Made by a program: the position numbers and the translations under genes. This document shows, piece after piece, positions 23,660 to 33,251 of a stretch of 40,772 nucleotides of DNA (the stretch's first letter is position 1; each line of letters starts with the position of its first letter). Source of the DNA: Clostridia bacterium (GTDB lineage: Bacteria > Bacillota > Clostridia > Christensenellales > Borkfalkiaceae); NCBI GenBank assembly GCA_017505465.1, contig JAFVPE010000034.1, forward strand, positions 1 to 40,772. The letters are read 5' to 3'. The notes below the pieces were generated by a model. The model was not told the origin of the DNA. It did not search any database and saw only the letters and a program-made list of their open reading frames with translations.

Positions 23660-25336
23660 ATGAAATTAAACGGCGCACAAATTTTAATTCAAACGTTGAT
23701 CGAACAGGGTGTAACCGACGTTTTCGGTTATCCCGGCGGTCAAGTTATCAACATTTACGACGCGCTTTACGAATACAGAGATAAAATCAATCACGTTTTG
23801 ACGGCGCACGAACAGGGCGCGTCCCACGCGGCGGACGGCTATTCCCGCGCGACGGGTAAAGTAGGCGTTTGTATCGCAACGAGCGGCCCGGGCGCAACCA
23901 ACCTTGTTACGGGTATCGCAACGGCAATGCTCGACAGTATCCCGATGGTTGCCATTACGGGGAACGTTCCCAACTCGCTCATCGGGAAAGACAGTTTCCA
24001 AGAAATCGACATTACGGGCGTCACCTTGCCCATCACGAAGCACAATTTCTTCGTGAGCAAGATTGAAGATTTGGCGGACACTGTACGCAAGGCGTTCTCG
24101 ATTGCAAAATCGGGCAGACCGGGGCCCGTCCTTATCGACATTCCCAAGGACGTGCAGGTAGGCAAGTACGATTACGAGCCGCAACCTATCGTGGAAAAAA
24201 TTCCTTTGCCCAAGGTAAAGGAAGACGCGATTGAAAAAGCGGTGGCGATGATCAACGAAGCGAAAAAGCCGTATATCTACGTCGGCGGCGGCGCGGCAGG
24301 GCTCGGTATGGGCGACGAAATCGTCGCTTTTGCGGAAAAGATCGGTGCGGTAATCGGTTGTTCGTTTATGGGTTTGTCGGCAGTTCCGCAAAACAACGAA
24401 CGCTTCCTTGGTATGCAGGGTATGCACGGGCATTACGCATCGTCCATGTCGCAAAACGAAGCGGATTTGATTTTGGCAGTCGGCGTTCGTTTCTCGGACA
24501 GAGCAACGGGCAACGTTTCCAAATTTGCGAAGCAAAGTAAGATTATTCAGCTTGATCCCGACAGTGCGGAAGTCAACAAAAACGTTCGCGTAGACCTTGG
24601 CTTGGTCGGGGACGTAGAAGATTCCTTCAAGCGCATTGCGGCAAAGTGTGCGGTTAGCGAAAAGCCCGCTTGGTTTGCGAGAGTAAAACAACTCAAAGCG
24701 GAAGAAAAGCAATTCGAGGACGAAATCGAAGCAGCGAACGAAGCGCCCTTGACGCCGAAGCAGGTTATCGAAACGATCAACGCTTGCAAGAAACCGAACA
24801 CGGTCATCGCAACGGACGTTGGTCAACACCAAATGTGGACGGCACAGTACGTGGAATTCGACGGCCCTCGTCGTTTTGTATCGAGCGGCGGGCTTGGCAC
24901 GATGGGCTTTGGCTTGGGTGCGGCAATCGGTGCGCACGTAGCGACGAAAGATCCCGTGGTTTTGGTGACGGGCGACGGTAGCTTTGGTATGAACTTGAAC
25001 GAGCTTGCCACGGCGGTTACCTATAAAATCCCCGTCGTCATCGTACTTATGAACAACGGCGTGCTCGGTATGGTAAGACAGTGGCAAACCCTCTTCTTCG
25101 GCAAGAGATATTCCAACACCATTTTGACGAGAAAGACCGATTTCGTGGCTTTGGCAAAATCGTTTGGCGCGGAAGGGTGCTTGGCGGAAACGCCCGTGGA
25201 ATTCAAGCGTGCGTTTGAACAAGCGGTTGCGTCGGGCAAGACGGTTGTCATCGAAGCCCGTATCGACAAGGACGAAATGGTACTTCCTATGTTGCCCCCG
25301 GGCGGCGCAATCAGCGACATTATAACCAAGGTTTAA
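23660..25336 (+). CDS. ilvB: Acetolactate synthase, large (catalytic) subunit
   Basis: Thiamine-diphosphate enzyme that makes acetolactate or acetohydroxybutyrate from pyruvate, the shared step for Val, Leu and Ile. 558 aa is standard. TPP_enzyme_N with GVTDVFGYPGGQVI and LTAHEQGASHAADGY (catalytic Glu at residue 51), a central FAD-binding domain, and the C-terminal TPP motif GDGSFGMNLNEL...NN. AAGGAG precedes the ATG; 18 bases separate it from leuA. The regulatory subunit follows directly. A huge overlapping reading frame on the opposite strand is a codon-bias artefact. Confidence 0.97.
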   Translation: MKLNGAQILIQTLIEQGVTDVFGYPGGQVINIYDALYEYRDKINHVLTAHEQGASHAADGYSRATGKVGVCIATSGPGATNLVTGIATAMLDSIPMVAITGNVPNSLIGKDSFQEIDITGVTLPITKHNFFVSKIEDLADTVRKAFSIAKSGRPGPVLIDIPKDVQVGKYDYEPQPIVEKIPLPKVKEDAIEKAVAMINEAKKPYIYVGGGAAGLGMGDEIVAFAEKIGAVIGCSFMGLSAVPQNNERFLGMQGMHGHYASSMSQNEADLILAVGVRFSDRATGNVSKFAKQSKIIQLDPDSAEVNKNVRVDLGLVGDVEDSFKRIAAKCAVSEKPAWFARVKQLKAEEKQFEDEIEAANEAPLTPKQVIETINACKKPNTVIATDVGQHQMWTAQYVEFDGPRRFVSSGGLGTMGFGLGAAIGAHVATKDPVVLVTGDGSFGMNLNELATAVTYKIPVVIVLMNNGVLGMVRQWQTLFFGKRYSNTILTRKTDFVALAKSFGAEGCLAETPVEFKRAFEQAVASGKTVVIEARIDKDEMVLPMLPPGGAISDIITKV

Positions 25337-25348
25337 CGAGGTGAAAAT

Positions 25349-25849
25349 ATGGAAAACAACAGATTCGTAATAGCAGTTTACGTTGACAACCAATCGGGTG
25401 TATTGACGCGCGTTACGGCGATGTTCACTCGTCGCGGCTTCAACATCGACGCCTTGACGGTGGGCGAAACGGAAAGCAGTGAATATTCCCGTATCACCAT
25501 CTCTATGCGCGGTGACGATTACGTGAAAGAACAGCTTATCAATCAGCTCAAAAAGCTGTACGTCGTCAAGAAGGTGGAAGTGCTTGAGGACGAGCCTATT
25601 AAGCGTGAGCTTATGCTTATCAAGGTGCAGAATAAATCGGAACACCGCAGCGACATTATGACGGCGGTGGACGTATTCCGCGCGAGTGTTATCGACTATT
25701 CCCCCGACGGAATGTGTATCGAAGTTACGGGCAATCCGTCCAAGATCGACGCATTCGTGAAACTCATGCAACCCTTCGGCATTTTGGAAATGTGCCGCAC
25801 CGGTATCGTTGCTCTCGATAGAGGCACGACCACTCTTTTGAATAAGTAA
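25349..25849 (+). CDS. ilvN: Acetolactate synthase, small (regulatory) subunit
   Basis: 166 aa. An N-terminal ACT domain (about 5-78) opens with VIAVYVDNQSGVLTRVTAMFTRRGFNIDAL, followed by the conserved ALS small-subunit C-terminal domain with VFRASVIDYSPDGMCIEVTGN. It activates IlvB and gives valine feedback inhibition. GAGGTGA precedes the start; 12 bases after ilvB, consistent with coupled translation and a fixed subunit ratio. Symbol ilvN is used for the small subunit; ilvH is an equal label. Confidence 0.96.
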   Translation: MENNRFVIAVYVDNQSGVLTRVTAMFTRRGFNIDALTVGETESSEYSRITISMRGDDYVKEQLINQLKKLYVVKKVEVLEDEPIKRELMLIKVQNKSEHRSDIMTAVDVFRASVIDYSPDGMCIEVTGNPSKIDAFVKLMQPFGILEMCRTGIVALDRGTTTLLNK

Positions 25850-26911
<1,062 letters not shown>

Positions 26912-26923
26912 TAACGAGAAGTT

Positions 26924-27042
26924 AAGGAACAAAGTTCCTTTTGGGGTATGCGAGAGCGTGAGCTCTCGCATAAAAAGCCCAAGAGAAGCAAAGCTTTGCT
27001 TTGCGTAGTACGCCGAAAGGCGTTGATGCGGCTTTGCCGCAT
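26924..27042. repeat. Modular hairpin array 2, between ilvC and ilvD
   Basis: Five perfect hairpins in 119 bp: AAGGAAC-AAA-GTTCCTT (26924-26940), a 9-bp stem with loop GTGA (26949-26970), GCAAAGC-TTT-GCTTTGC (26988-27004), ACGCC-GAAA-GGCGT (27010-27023) and ATGCGGC-TTT-GCCGCAT (27026-27042). The linker AAAAAGCCCAAGAGAAGC matches those of arrays 1 and 3. The last stem ends one base before the ilvD ribosome binding site AAGG (27043-27046). No T tract follows, so the operon should read through. Possible roles are mRNA stabilisation or control of ilvD translation. Confidence 0.85.
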
Positions 27043-27055
27043 AAGGTAGAGTATT

Positions 27056-28714
27056 ATGATTAAAGAAACTATTGTAGACGGATTTCACAACGCTCCGCAT
27101 AGATCGTTGTATCACGCGCTTGGGTTGACGGACGAAGAACAGTCCCGTCCGCTCATCGGCGTTGTTTGCTCGTATAACGAAATCGTTCCCGGTCACGTCA
27201 ATCTTGACAAAATCGCGCAGGCGGTAAAGCTTGGCGTTGCAATGGCAGGCGGTACGCCGATTATGTTCCCCGCAATTTGCGTTTGCGACGGCATTGCAAT
27301 GGGGCATACGGGTATGAAGTATTCCCTTGTTACCCGTGATTTGATTGCCGATTCCACCGAAGCAATGGTGCGCGCGCACGGCTTTGACGGACTCGTGATG
27401 ATTCCCAATTGCGATAAGAACGTTCCCGGCCTTTTGATGGCGGCGGCTCGTTTGAATATCCCCACGGTATTCGTAAGCGGCGGCCCGATGCTCGCAGGCA
27501 GAGTGGGCGGTAAAAAACGCTCCCTTTCGAGTATGTTCGAGGCGGTTGGCGCGTATAAAGCAGGTAAAATCAACGAAGAACAGCTCAGCGAATTTGAACG
27601 TAAGGTATGTCCTACCTGCGGTTCTTGCTCGGGTATGTACACGGCAAACTCTATGAACTGTTTGACGGAAGTTCTCGGCATGGGTTTGAAGGGCAACGGC
27701 ACGATTCCTGCGGCGTATTCCGCTCGTATCGAGCTTGCAAAACACGCAGGTATGCAGGTTATGGAGCTTGTGAGAAAGAATATCCGTCCCCGTGATATCA
27801 TGACGGCGGCGGCGATTCGCAATGCAATTACGGCAGATATGGCGCTCGGTTGTTCTACGAACAGTATGTTGCACTTGCCTGCAATCGCAAATGAATGTGA
27901 AGTGAAATTCGATCTTGACGAAGTAAACGCAATCAGCGAAAAGACGCCCAACTTGTGTCACCTTGCTCCCGCAGGCCCTACGTACATGGAGGACTTGAAC
28001 GAGGCAGGCGGCGTACACGCCGTTTTGAAGGAGCTTGAAGGGTTGAACCTTTTGGATACGTCCGTTATGACTTGCACGGGCAAGACGATGAAGGAAAATC
28101 TTGAAGGAATTGTCAATCTTGACGAAGAAGTCATTAGAAAGCCGGAAAACGCGTTCGGAAAGACGGGCGGTATCGCGGTACTTAAAGGCAACCTTGCGCC
28201 CGACGGCTGCGTAGTAAAACGTGCGGCGGTTGCAAGTGAAATGCTTGTACACGAAGGCCCTGCAAAGGTATTCGAAAGCGAAGAATCGTGTATTGCGGCA
28301 ATTTACGGCGGCAAGATTGTCAAAGGGGACGTCGTAGTCATTCGCTACGAAGGGCCTGCAGGTGGTCCGGGTATGCGTGAAATGCTTTCGCCTACGTCCG
28401 CAATCGCAGGTATGGGCTTGGATAAAGACGTTGCGCTTATCACCGACGGTAGATTCTCGGGTGCGACGCGCGGTGCGTCGATTGGACACGTTTCCCCCGA
28501 AGCGGCAAACGGTGGTATCATCGCTTACGTCAAGGACGGCGATATCATTTCAATCGATATTCCCAACTACTCGATTAAGCTCAACGTATCGGATGAAGAG
28601 CTTGCAAAGCGTAAAGCGGAAATGCCCATCAAGAAAAAGGAAGTCAGCGGTTACTTGAAGCGTTATGCGGAGCAGGTTAGCTCTGCGGATAAAGGCGCAA
28701 TCATTAATAAGTAA
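27056..28714 (+). CDS. ilvD: Dihydroxy-acid dehydratase
   Basis: Iron-sulfur enzyme that dehydrates dihydroxyisovalerate and dihydroxymethylvalerate to the 2-oxo acids. 552 aa is normal. Cluster-related Cys are in NCDKNVPG (C119; K121 is the carbamylated metal ligand position) and [10 protein letters not shown] (C185, C188, C191). The C-terminal [11 protein letters not shown] and [13 protein letters not shown] motifs are also present. The start uses AAGG 9 bases upstream, directly behind the last hairpin of array 2. The stop codon lies in the first base pairs of the foldable repeat that follows. Confidence 0.97.
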   Translation: MIKETIVDGFHNAPHRSLYHALGLTDEEQSRPLIGVVCSYNEIVPGHVNLDKIAQAVKLGVAMAGGTPIMFPAICVCDGIAMGHTGMKYSLVTRDLIADSTEAMVRAHGFDGLVMIPNCDKNVPGLLMAAARLNIPTVFVSGGPMLAGRVGGKKRSLSSMFEAVGAYKAGKINEEQLSEFERKVCPTCGSCSGMYTANSMNCLTEVLGMGLKGNGTIPAAYSARIELAKHAGMQVMELVRKNIRPRDIMTAAAIRNAITADMALGCSTNSMLHLPAIANECEVKFDLDEVNAISEKTPNLCHLAPAGPTYMEDLNEAGGVHAVLKELEGLNLLDTSVMTCTGKTMKENLEGIVNLDEEVIRKPENAFGKTGGIAVLKGNLAPDGCVVKRAAVASEMLVHEGPAKVFESEESCIAAIYGGKIVKGDVVVIRYEGPAGGPGMREMLSPTSAIAGMGLDKDVALITDGRFSGATRGASIGHVSPEAANGGIIAYVKDGDIISIDIPNYSIKLNVSDEELAKRKAEMPIKKKEVSGYLKRYAEQVSSADKGAIINK

Positions 28715-29002
28715 GCGCGTATATGCGTCGCATTTCTTCGTCACCGTTCCGCGCCCCTCAGTCACGTACGATTAGTACGCTCCTGTCGAGGTGCTCACGG
28801 TTTCTTGAACTGCTCGCATCTCCGCACTTACGGTGGGCAAACACAAAAAATAGGCGGTAAGCGCGTATATGCGTCGCATTTCTTCGTCACCGTTCCGCGC
28901 CCCTCAGTCACGTACGATTAGTACGCTCCTGTCGAGGTGCTCACGGTTTCTTGAACTGCTTGCATCTCCGCACTTACGGTGAGCAAACACAAAAAATAGG
29001 CG
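28711..29002. repeat. Two tandem 146-bp copies of a foldable element after ilvD
   Basis: 28711-28856 and 28857-29002 differ at only about two positions. Each copy can fold with an outer stem GTAAGCGCG/CGCACTTAC (28711-28719 with 28823-28831; one G-T), a second stem ACCGT/ACGGT (28743-28747 with 28797-28801), and CGTAC-GATTA-GTACG. The copy after leuD at 30795 keeps the unpaired stretches (TCGCATTTC, TCCTGTCG, GTGCTCA, CTGCTCGCATCT) but has different stems that still pair. No coding sense on either strand. The ilvD TAA is inside the first stem. Confidence 0.88.
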
Positions 29003-29021
29003 TATCATGTACGCATTGAAT
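29001..29021 (+). repeat. CATGTACGC motif copy 1, upstream of leuC
   Basis: CGTATCATGTACGCATTGAA, 19 bases before the leuC start. One of six related copies at 29001, 30917, 33216, 34977, 35571 and 38268. The ATG in it is in frame with leuC but lacks a ribosome binding site. Confidence 0.6.
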
Positions 29022-29039
29022 AGAAAGAAGGTATCAAAA

Positions 29040-30305
29040 ATGTCAATGACAATGACGCAAAAAATTCTCGCGGCGCACGCGGGCTTGGATAAAGTGGAAG
29101 CAGGGCAGCTCATTTTGGTCGATCTCGACAGAGTGCTCGGCAACGACATTACTTCCCCCGTGGCAATCCGTGAGTTTGAAAATATCGGCGCGACCAAAGT
29201 GTACGACAAAGAAAAAGTAACGATGGTCATGGACCATTTCGCGCCCAACAAGGACATCAAAGCGGCGGCGCAATGCAAAATGTGTCGTGACTTTTGCGAT
29301 AAGCACGAAGTAACCCATTTCTACGACGTTGGCAGAATGGGTATCGAGCATGCGTTGCTCCCCGAAAAGGGGCTCGTTGTGCCCGGCGACGTCGTGATCG
29401 GCGCGGACTCCCACACCTGTACTTACGGTGCGCTCGGCGCATTCTCGACGGGCGTCGGTTCGACGGATATGGCGTGTGGTATGGCGACGGGCAAGGCTTG
29501 GTTCAAAGTGCCTTCCGCTATCAAATTCGTGCTCAAAGGCAAGCTCAACAAATACGTTTCGGGTAAGGACGTCATTTTGCACATCATTGGCAAAATCGGC
29601 GTGGACGGCGCATTGTATAAGTCTATGGAGTTCGTCGGCGAAGGGGTAAAAGCTCTTACCGTTTACGATCGTCTTACCATTTCGAATATGGCGATTGAAG
29701 CAGGCGCAAAGAACGGCATTTTTGAAGTGGACGAACAAACGGTGGAATACGTAAAAGCGCATTCGGACAGAGAATTCGTTGCTTATAAAGCGGACGAGGA
29801 CGCTGTGTACGACGAAACGTACGAAATCGACCTTTCCGAAATCAAATCGACGGTGGCGTTCCCGCATTTGCCCGAAAACACCAAGACGTTCGACGAAATC
29901 GGCGACGTGGCAATCGATCAAGTTGTTATCGGCTCTTGCACCAACGGTCATTACAAGGATCTTACAGAGGCGGCGGAAATTCTCAAAGGCAAGAAGATTG
30001 CAAAGCGCGTGCGTGCGATTATCATTCCTGCTACGCAGGACATCTATATGAAAGCGGTGGAAAACGGCTTGGTAAAAATCTTTATCGAAGCAGGCTGCGT
30101 GGTATCCACGCCTACGTGTGGCCCTTGCTTGGGCGGCTATATGGGTATTTTGGCGGCAGGCGAAAGAGCGGTTGCAACCACGAATAGAAACTTTGTCGGC
30201 AGAATGGGACACGTAGAAAGCGAAGTGTATTTGGCTTCCCCTGCGGTAGCGGCGGCAAGCGAAATCACGGGCAAAATTTCTTCGCCCGAGGAGGTAATGG
30301 AATGA
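29040..30305 (+). CDS. leuC: 3-isopropylmalate dehydratase, large subunit
   Basis: With LeuD, isomerises 2- to 3-isopropylmalate using a [4Fe-4S] cluster. 421 aa, the type 2 (HacA/LeuC2-like) form. Cluster Cys are C300 (GSCTNG) and C360 and C363 (CGPC). [21 protein letters not shown] is the usual substrate-side motif. The start at 29040 is chosen because AGAAGG lies 8 bases upstream; the in-frame ATG at 29007 belongs to the repeated motif and has no binding site. Its TGA overlaps the leuD ATG. Confidence 0.96.
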   Translation: MSMTMTQKILAAHAGLDKVEAGQLILVDLDRVLGNDITSPVAIREFENIGATKVYDKEKVTMVMDHFAPNKDIKAAAQCKMCRDFCDKHEVTHFYDVGRMGIEHALLPEKGLVVPGDVVIGADSHTCTYGALGAFSTGVGSTDMACGMATGKAWFKVPSAIKFVLKGKLNKYVSGKDVILHIIGKIGVDGALYKSMEFVGEGVKALTVYDRLTISNMAIEAGAKNGIFEVDEQTVEYVKAHSDREFVAYKADEDAVYDETYEIDLSEIKSTVAFPHLPENTKTFDEIGDVAIDQVVIGSCTNGHYKDLTEAAEILKGKKIAKRVRAIIIPATQDIYMKAVENGLVKIFIEAGCVVSTPTCGPCLGGYMGILAAGERAVATTNRNFVGRMGHVESEVYLASPAVAAASEITGKISSPEEVME

Positions 30306-30796
30306 TTTTCAACGGAAAAGCAATCAAATACGGCGACAACGTCGACACGGACGTAATCATTCCTGCGCGCCATCTCAACACCATCGATAAAAAGGAGCTC
30401 GCTTCCCATTGCATGGAAGATATCGACAAGGATTTTGTGAACAAAGTCGAAGCGGGCGACATTATGGTGGCAGGCTACAACTTCGGTTGCGGATCTTCCC
30501 GTGAACACGCGCCTATTGCCATTAAGGAAAGCGGCATTTCTCTTGTTATCGCAAGAAGCTTTGCGCGTATTTTCTATCGCAACTCGATCAACATCGGCTT
30601 GGCTATTTTGGAATGCGACGAAGCGGTGGATGGAATTTCCGAAGGGGATAAAGTGGAAGCGGATCTTGACAACGGCGTAATTTACAATCGCACGACGGGC
30701 AAGAGCTTTAAGACGCAACCCTTCCCTGCGTTTATTCAAAAAATCATCACGAACGGCGGTTTGGTGTCGTCCATTCAAAAAGGCGACATTCAATAA
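30302..30796 (+). CDS. leuD: 3-isopropylmalate dehydratase, small subunit
   Basis: 164 aa swivel domain that completes the active site of LeuC. Signatures: [17 protein letters not shown] (about 10-26), [13 protein letters not shown] (about 60-72) and [17 protein letters not shown]. The ATGA overlap with leuC means coupled translation. Its TAA is within the first stem of the foldable element that follows. Confidence 0.96.
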   Translation: MIFNGKAIKYGDNVDTDVIIPARHLNTIDKKELASHCMEDIDKDFVNKVEAGDIMVAGYNFGCGSSREHAPIAIKESGISLVIARSFARIFYRNSINIGLAILECDEAVDGISEGDKVEADLDNGVIYNRTTGKSFKTQPFPAFIQKIITNGGLVSSIQKGDIQ

Positions 30797-30905
30797 AACG
30801 GCGCATATACTTCGCATTTCGGCGTTGCGTTTGCGCGCATTATGCCAAGTAAAATCCTGTCGGTGTGCTCAACGCGCCTTGCACTGCTCGCATCTACGCC
30901 GTTTT
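30795..30905. repeat. Foldable element after leuD (third copy of the family after ilvD)
   Basis: 111 bp. The outer stem AAAACGGCG/CGCCGTTTT is a perfect 9 bp (30795-30803 with 30897-30905); the inner stem GCGTTG/CAACGC lies at 30822-30827 with 30870-30875. Both stems differ in sequence from those after ilvD yet pair fully, while TCGCATTTC, TCCTGTCGG, GTGCTCA and CTGCTCGCATCT are shared. It starts at the leuD stop codon, exactly as the other copy starts at the ilvD stop codon. Confidence 0.85.
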
Positions 30906-30916
30906 GGCGACGTAAA

Positions 30917-30937
30917 GACATACCATATACGAGGTGA
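30917..30937 (+). repeat. CATGTACGC motif copy 2, at the leuB start
   Basis: GACATACCATATACGAGGTG: the ATG of the motif is ATA here, and the motif merges with the leuB ribosome binding site. Confidence 0.5.
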
Positions 30938-30939
30938 AT

Positions 30940-32010
30940 ATGAAAAATTATAAAATCGGCTTATTAAAAGGGGACGGTATCGGTCCCGAAATCGTAGAAA
31001 GCGCAGTTCGCGTGTTGGAAGCAGTCGGTAAAAAACGGAGCATTTCCTTTTCCTTTACTCCGTATCTTATCGGCGGCGCGGCAATCGACGCTTGCGGCGA
31101 ACCGCTTCCCAAAGAAACGGTAGAGGGCTGCTTGGCGTCCGATTCCGTTTTGCTTGGCGCAGTCGGCGGTCCGAAATGGGACAACTTACCGGGCAACAAG
31201 CGCCCCGAAAAGGCGCTCCTTGGTATTCGTGCGGCGATGGGGCTCTTTACTAACCTGCGCCCTGCGAAATTGTACCCTGCGCTCAAAGGGGAATGCCCCT
31301 TGCGTGAAGATATCGTTGCCAACGGCTTCGATATTATGATCGTGCGTGAGCTTACGGGCGGCATCTATTTCGGCGAACGCGGTTACCGTGAAGGCAAATA
31401 CGGCGAAGAAGCCTACGACACCGAAGCGTACAGCCGTATGGAAATTGAACGTATCGTCCGCGTAGCTTTTGAAACGGCAAGAAAGCGTAACAAAAAGCTC
31501 ACGTCTATCGACAAAGCGAACGTTTTGGAAACTTCCCGTTTGTGGCGCAAAATCGTGCACGAAATTGCGGAAGAATATCCCGACGTAACCGTTTCCGATA
31601 TGCTTGTGGACAATGCGGCGATGCAGCTTGTGCGCAATCCTTCGCAGTTCGATGTTATCGTAACGAGCAATATGTTCGGAGACATTCTCTCGGACGAAGC
31701 TTCGCAAATTACAGGCTCTATCGGTATGTTGCCTTCGGCTTCGCTCGATAGCGGCAAACGTGGCTTGTACGAGCCGATTCACGGTTCTGCCCCCGACATT
31801 GCAGGACAAAACAAGGCAAACCCGATTGCGACCATTTTGTCGGCGGCGATGATGCTCTTGTATGCGTTCGATGAAACGGAAGCGTCCGAGGACATTGTCA
31901 ACGCGGTGGATAAAGTGCTTGAAGCAGGGTATCGCACGGCAGACCTTGCCCACGGCGCGCCCGCGCTTTCCACGGTGGAAATGACGGATAAAATTATTGA
32001 AAATCTTTGA
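30940..32010 (+). CDS. leuB: 3-isopropylmalate dehydrogenase
   Basis: Oxidatively decarboxylates 3-isopropylmalate to 2-oxoisocaproate with NAD+. 356 aa is typical. Motifs: [11 protein letters not shown] (about 7-17), [27 protein letters not shown] (split here for clarity), [44 protein letters not shown] and [19 protein letters not shown] at 30940 is preferred over GTG at 30934 because GAGGTGA sits directly before it. The downstream ATPase gene starts only 11 bases after the stop. Confidence 0.96.
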   Translation: MKNYKIGLLKGDGIGPEIVESAVRVLEAVGKKRSISFSFTPYLIGGAAIDACGEPLPKETVEGCLASDSVLLGAVGGPKWDNLPGNKRPEKALLGIRAAMGLFTNLRPAKLYPALKGECPLREDIVANGFDIMIVRELTGGIYFGERGYREGKYGEEAYDTEAYSRMEIERIVRVAFETARKRNKKLTSIDKANVLETSRLWRKIVHEIAEEYPDVTVSDMLVDNAAMQLVRNPSQFDVIVTSNMFGDILSDEASQITGSIGMLPSASLDSGKRGLYEPIHGSAPDIAGQNKANPIATILSAAMMLLYAFDETEASEDIVNAVDKVLEAGYRTADLAHGAPALSTVEMTDKIIENL

Positions 32011-32021
32011 GAATTTCGAGT

Positions 32022-33212
32022 ATGATGAACAGGAAATTAAACACAATTTACGGGGAGCTTTGTCTTTGTAGCGTATTCAAAGGCGTGACGGAAAAAGCGC
32101 TTTTCAAGTCGTTTGAGAGGTATTGCCTTATTCCCGAAAACGAGCCTTTTGAAAAACGTAAGGCGTACGCGGCGTTCGTGGCGGAAATCTACGAGCACGG
32201 CGGTTGCTTGACGGAGTCTATAAAGAAGCACGTTTTCGAGAACGAAAACGTGCTTGTGAAAGCGGTTGCGGCGAATAAAAACCCCGATAATAACGTGAAA
32301 AAAGCAGCGGAAAGAGAACTTTCCGCCTTTGCGCTTTTCGGGGCGCTTACCCGAAAGGATTTTGCGGAAGATATGCAGGTAAACGAAGAACTTTTGCCTG
32401 ACTTTTCTTCTTTCAACGCGGACATGGATGCGTTGTATGCAGAAAGACTGTGTAATTTGCACAAATACGGCTACGGTATTTTCTCATCCACGCCGATGTT
32501 CCGTTTGTCCGATAACAAGGAAATAGAGCCGATTGTCAGCGCGGATAAAATTTCCATGGCGCACTTTATCGGCTATGAAGCGGAAAGAAAGAAAATTATC
32601 GATAATACGGTGGCTTTCATCGAGGGCAGACCTGCGGCAAACGCACTCCTTTGCGGCGATGCAGGTACGGGGAAATCTTCCACCGTCAAAGCGGTGGCAA
32701 ACGGCTTCTTCGATAACGGTGTGCGTCTTATCGAGCTTCGCAAGGATCAACTTCGCTACTTGCCTATGGTCATGGCGAAGATTAGCGGCAATCCCTTGAA
32801 GTTCATCATCTTCATCGACGATTTGTCTTTCAATCAAAACAACGACGATTTTAGTATGTTAAAGGCGGCTTTGGAAGGCTCTGCAAGCGCAACGGCAGAC
32901 AACGCCGTAATTTATGCGACGAGCAACCGCAGACACATCGTTAAAGAGAGCTTTGGCGATAGGGATGGTGACGACGTGCATAGAAACGACACGTTGCAAG
33001 AAACTCTTTCCCTTTCCGAGCGTTTCGGCTTGACCGTGCTCTTTTCCAAGCCCGACAAAAAGCTGTATCTCGCCATTGTACGGGAGCTTGCCAAGCGTCA
33101 CGGCATTCAAATGGAGCAAAGTCAGCTCGATTTGCAGGCGGAAGCTTTTGCCCTTCGCAAAGGAAGCCGTTCCGCACGTTGCGCAGAACAATTTATAGAC
33201 AGTTTATTATAA
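32022..33212 (+). CDS. AAA ATPase of the DUF815 family
   Basis: A 396-aa cytosolic ATPase. The N-terminal ~175 residues are helical and of unknown role. The ATPase core has Walker A LLCGDAGTGKSS (about 206-217), Walker B FIIFIDDLSF (about 258-267), a sensor-like VIYATSNRRHI, and an arginine-rich lid in FGDRDGDDVHRND. This matches DUF815-type ATP-binding proteins, which have no agreed function. The start is 32022 or 32025 (ATGATG); the binding site is weak (GAG), so translation probably depends on leuB, ending 11 bases upstream. Its position between leuB and ilvA in a biosynthetic operon is unusual. Confidence 0.85.
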   Translation: MMNRKLNTIYGELCLCSVFKGVTEKALFKSFERYCLIPENEPFEKRKAYAAFVAEIYEHGGCLTESIKKHVFENENVLVKAVAANKNPDNNVKKAAERELSAFALFGALTRKDFAEDMQVNEELLPDFSSFNADMDALYAERLCNLHKYGYGIFSSTPMFRLSDNKEIEPIVSADKISMAHFIGYEAERKKIIDNTVAFIEGRPAANALLCGDAGTGKSSTVKAVANGFFDNGVRLIELRKDQLRYLPMVMAKISGNPLKFIIFIDDLSFNQNNDDFSMLKAALEGSASATADNAVIYATSNRRHIVKESFGDRDGDDVHRNDTLQETLSLSERFGLTVLFSKPDKKLYLAIVRELAKRHGIQMEQSQLDLQAEAFALRKGSRSARCAEQFIDSLL

Positions 33213-33215
33213 AAC

Positions 33216-33240
33216 GAGCATACCATGTATGCGACGAAAT
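33216..33240 (+). repeat. CATGTACGC motif copy 3, upstream of ilvA
   Basis: GAGCATACCATGTATGCGAC; its ATG opens a 5-codon frame MYATK whose TGA (33240-33242) lies in the ilvA ribosome binding site. Confidence 0.6.
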
Positions 33241-33251
33241 GAGGTAACACA

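Noticed and set aside
28550..28765. Similarity between the minus strand of the post-ilvD repeat ([11 protein letters not shown] in one frame) and the XRE remnant (SDEELAHIRA)
   Set aside because: Short chance resemblance at GAAGAA...CATATACGCGC; the repeat has stops in every frame and its conservation follows structure, not codons.
29043..30212. A 389-codon minus-strand frame opposite leuC
   Set aside because: Antisense shadow with no start signal; leuC is certain.
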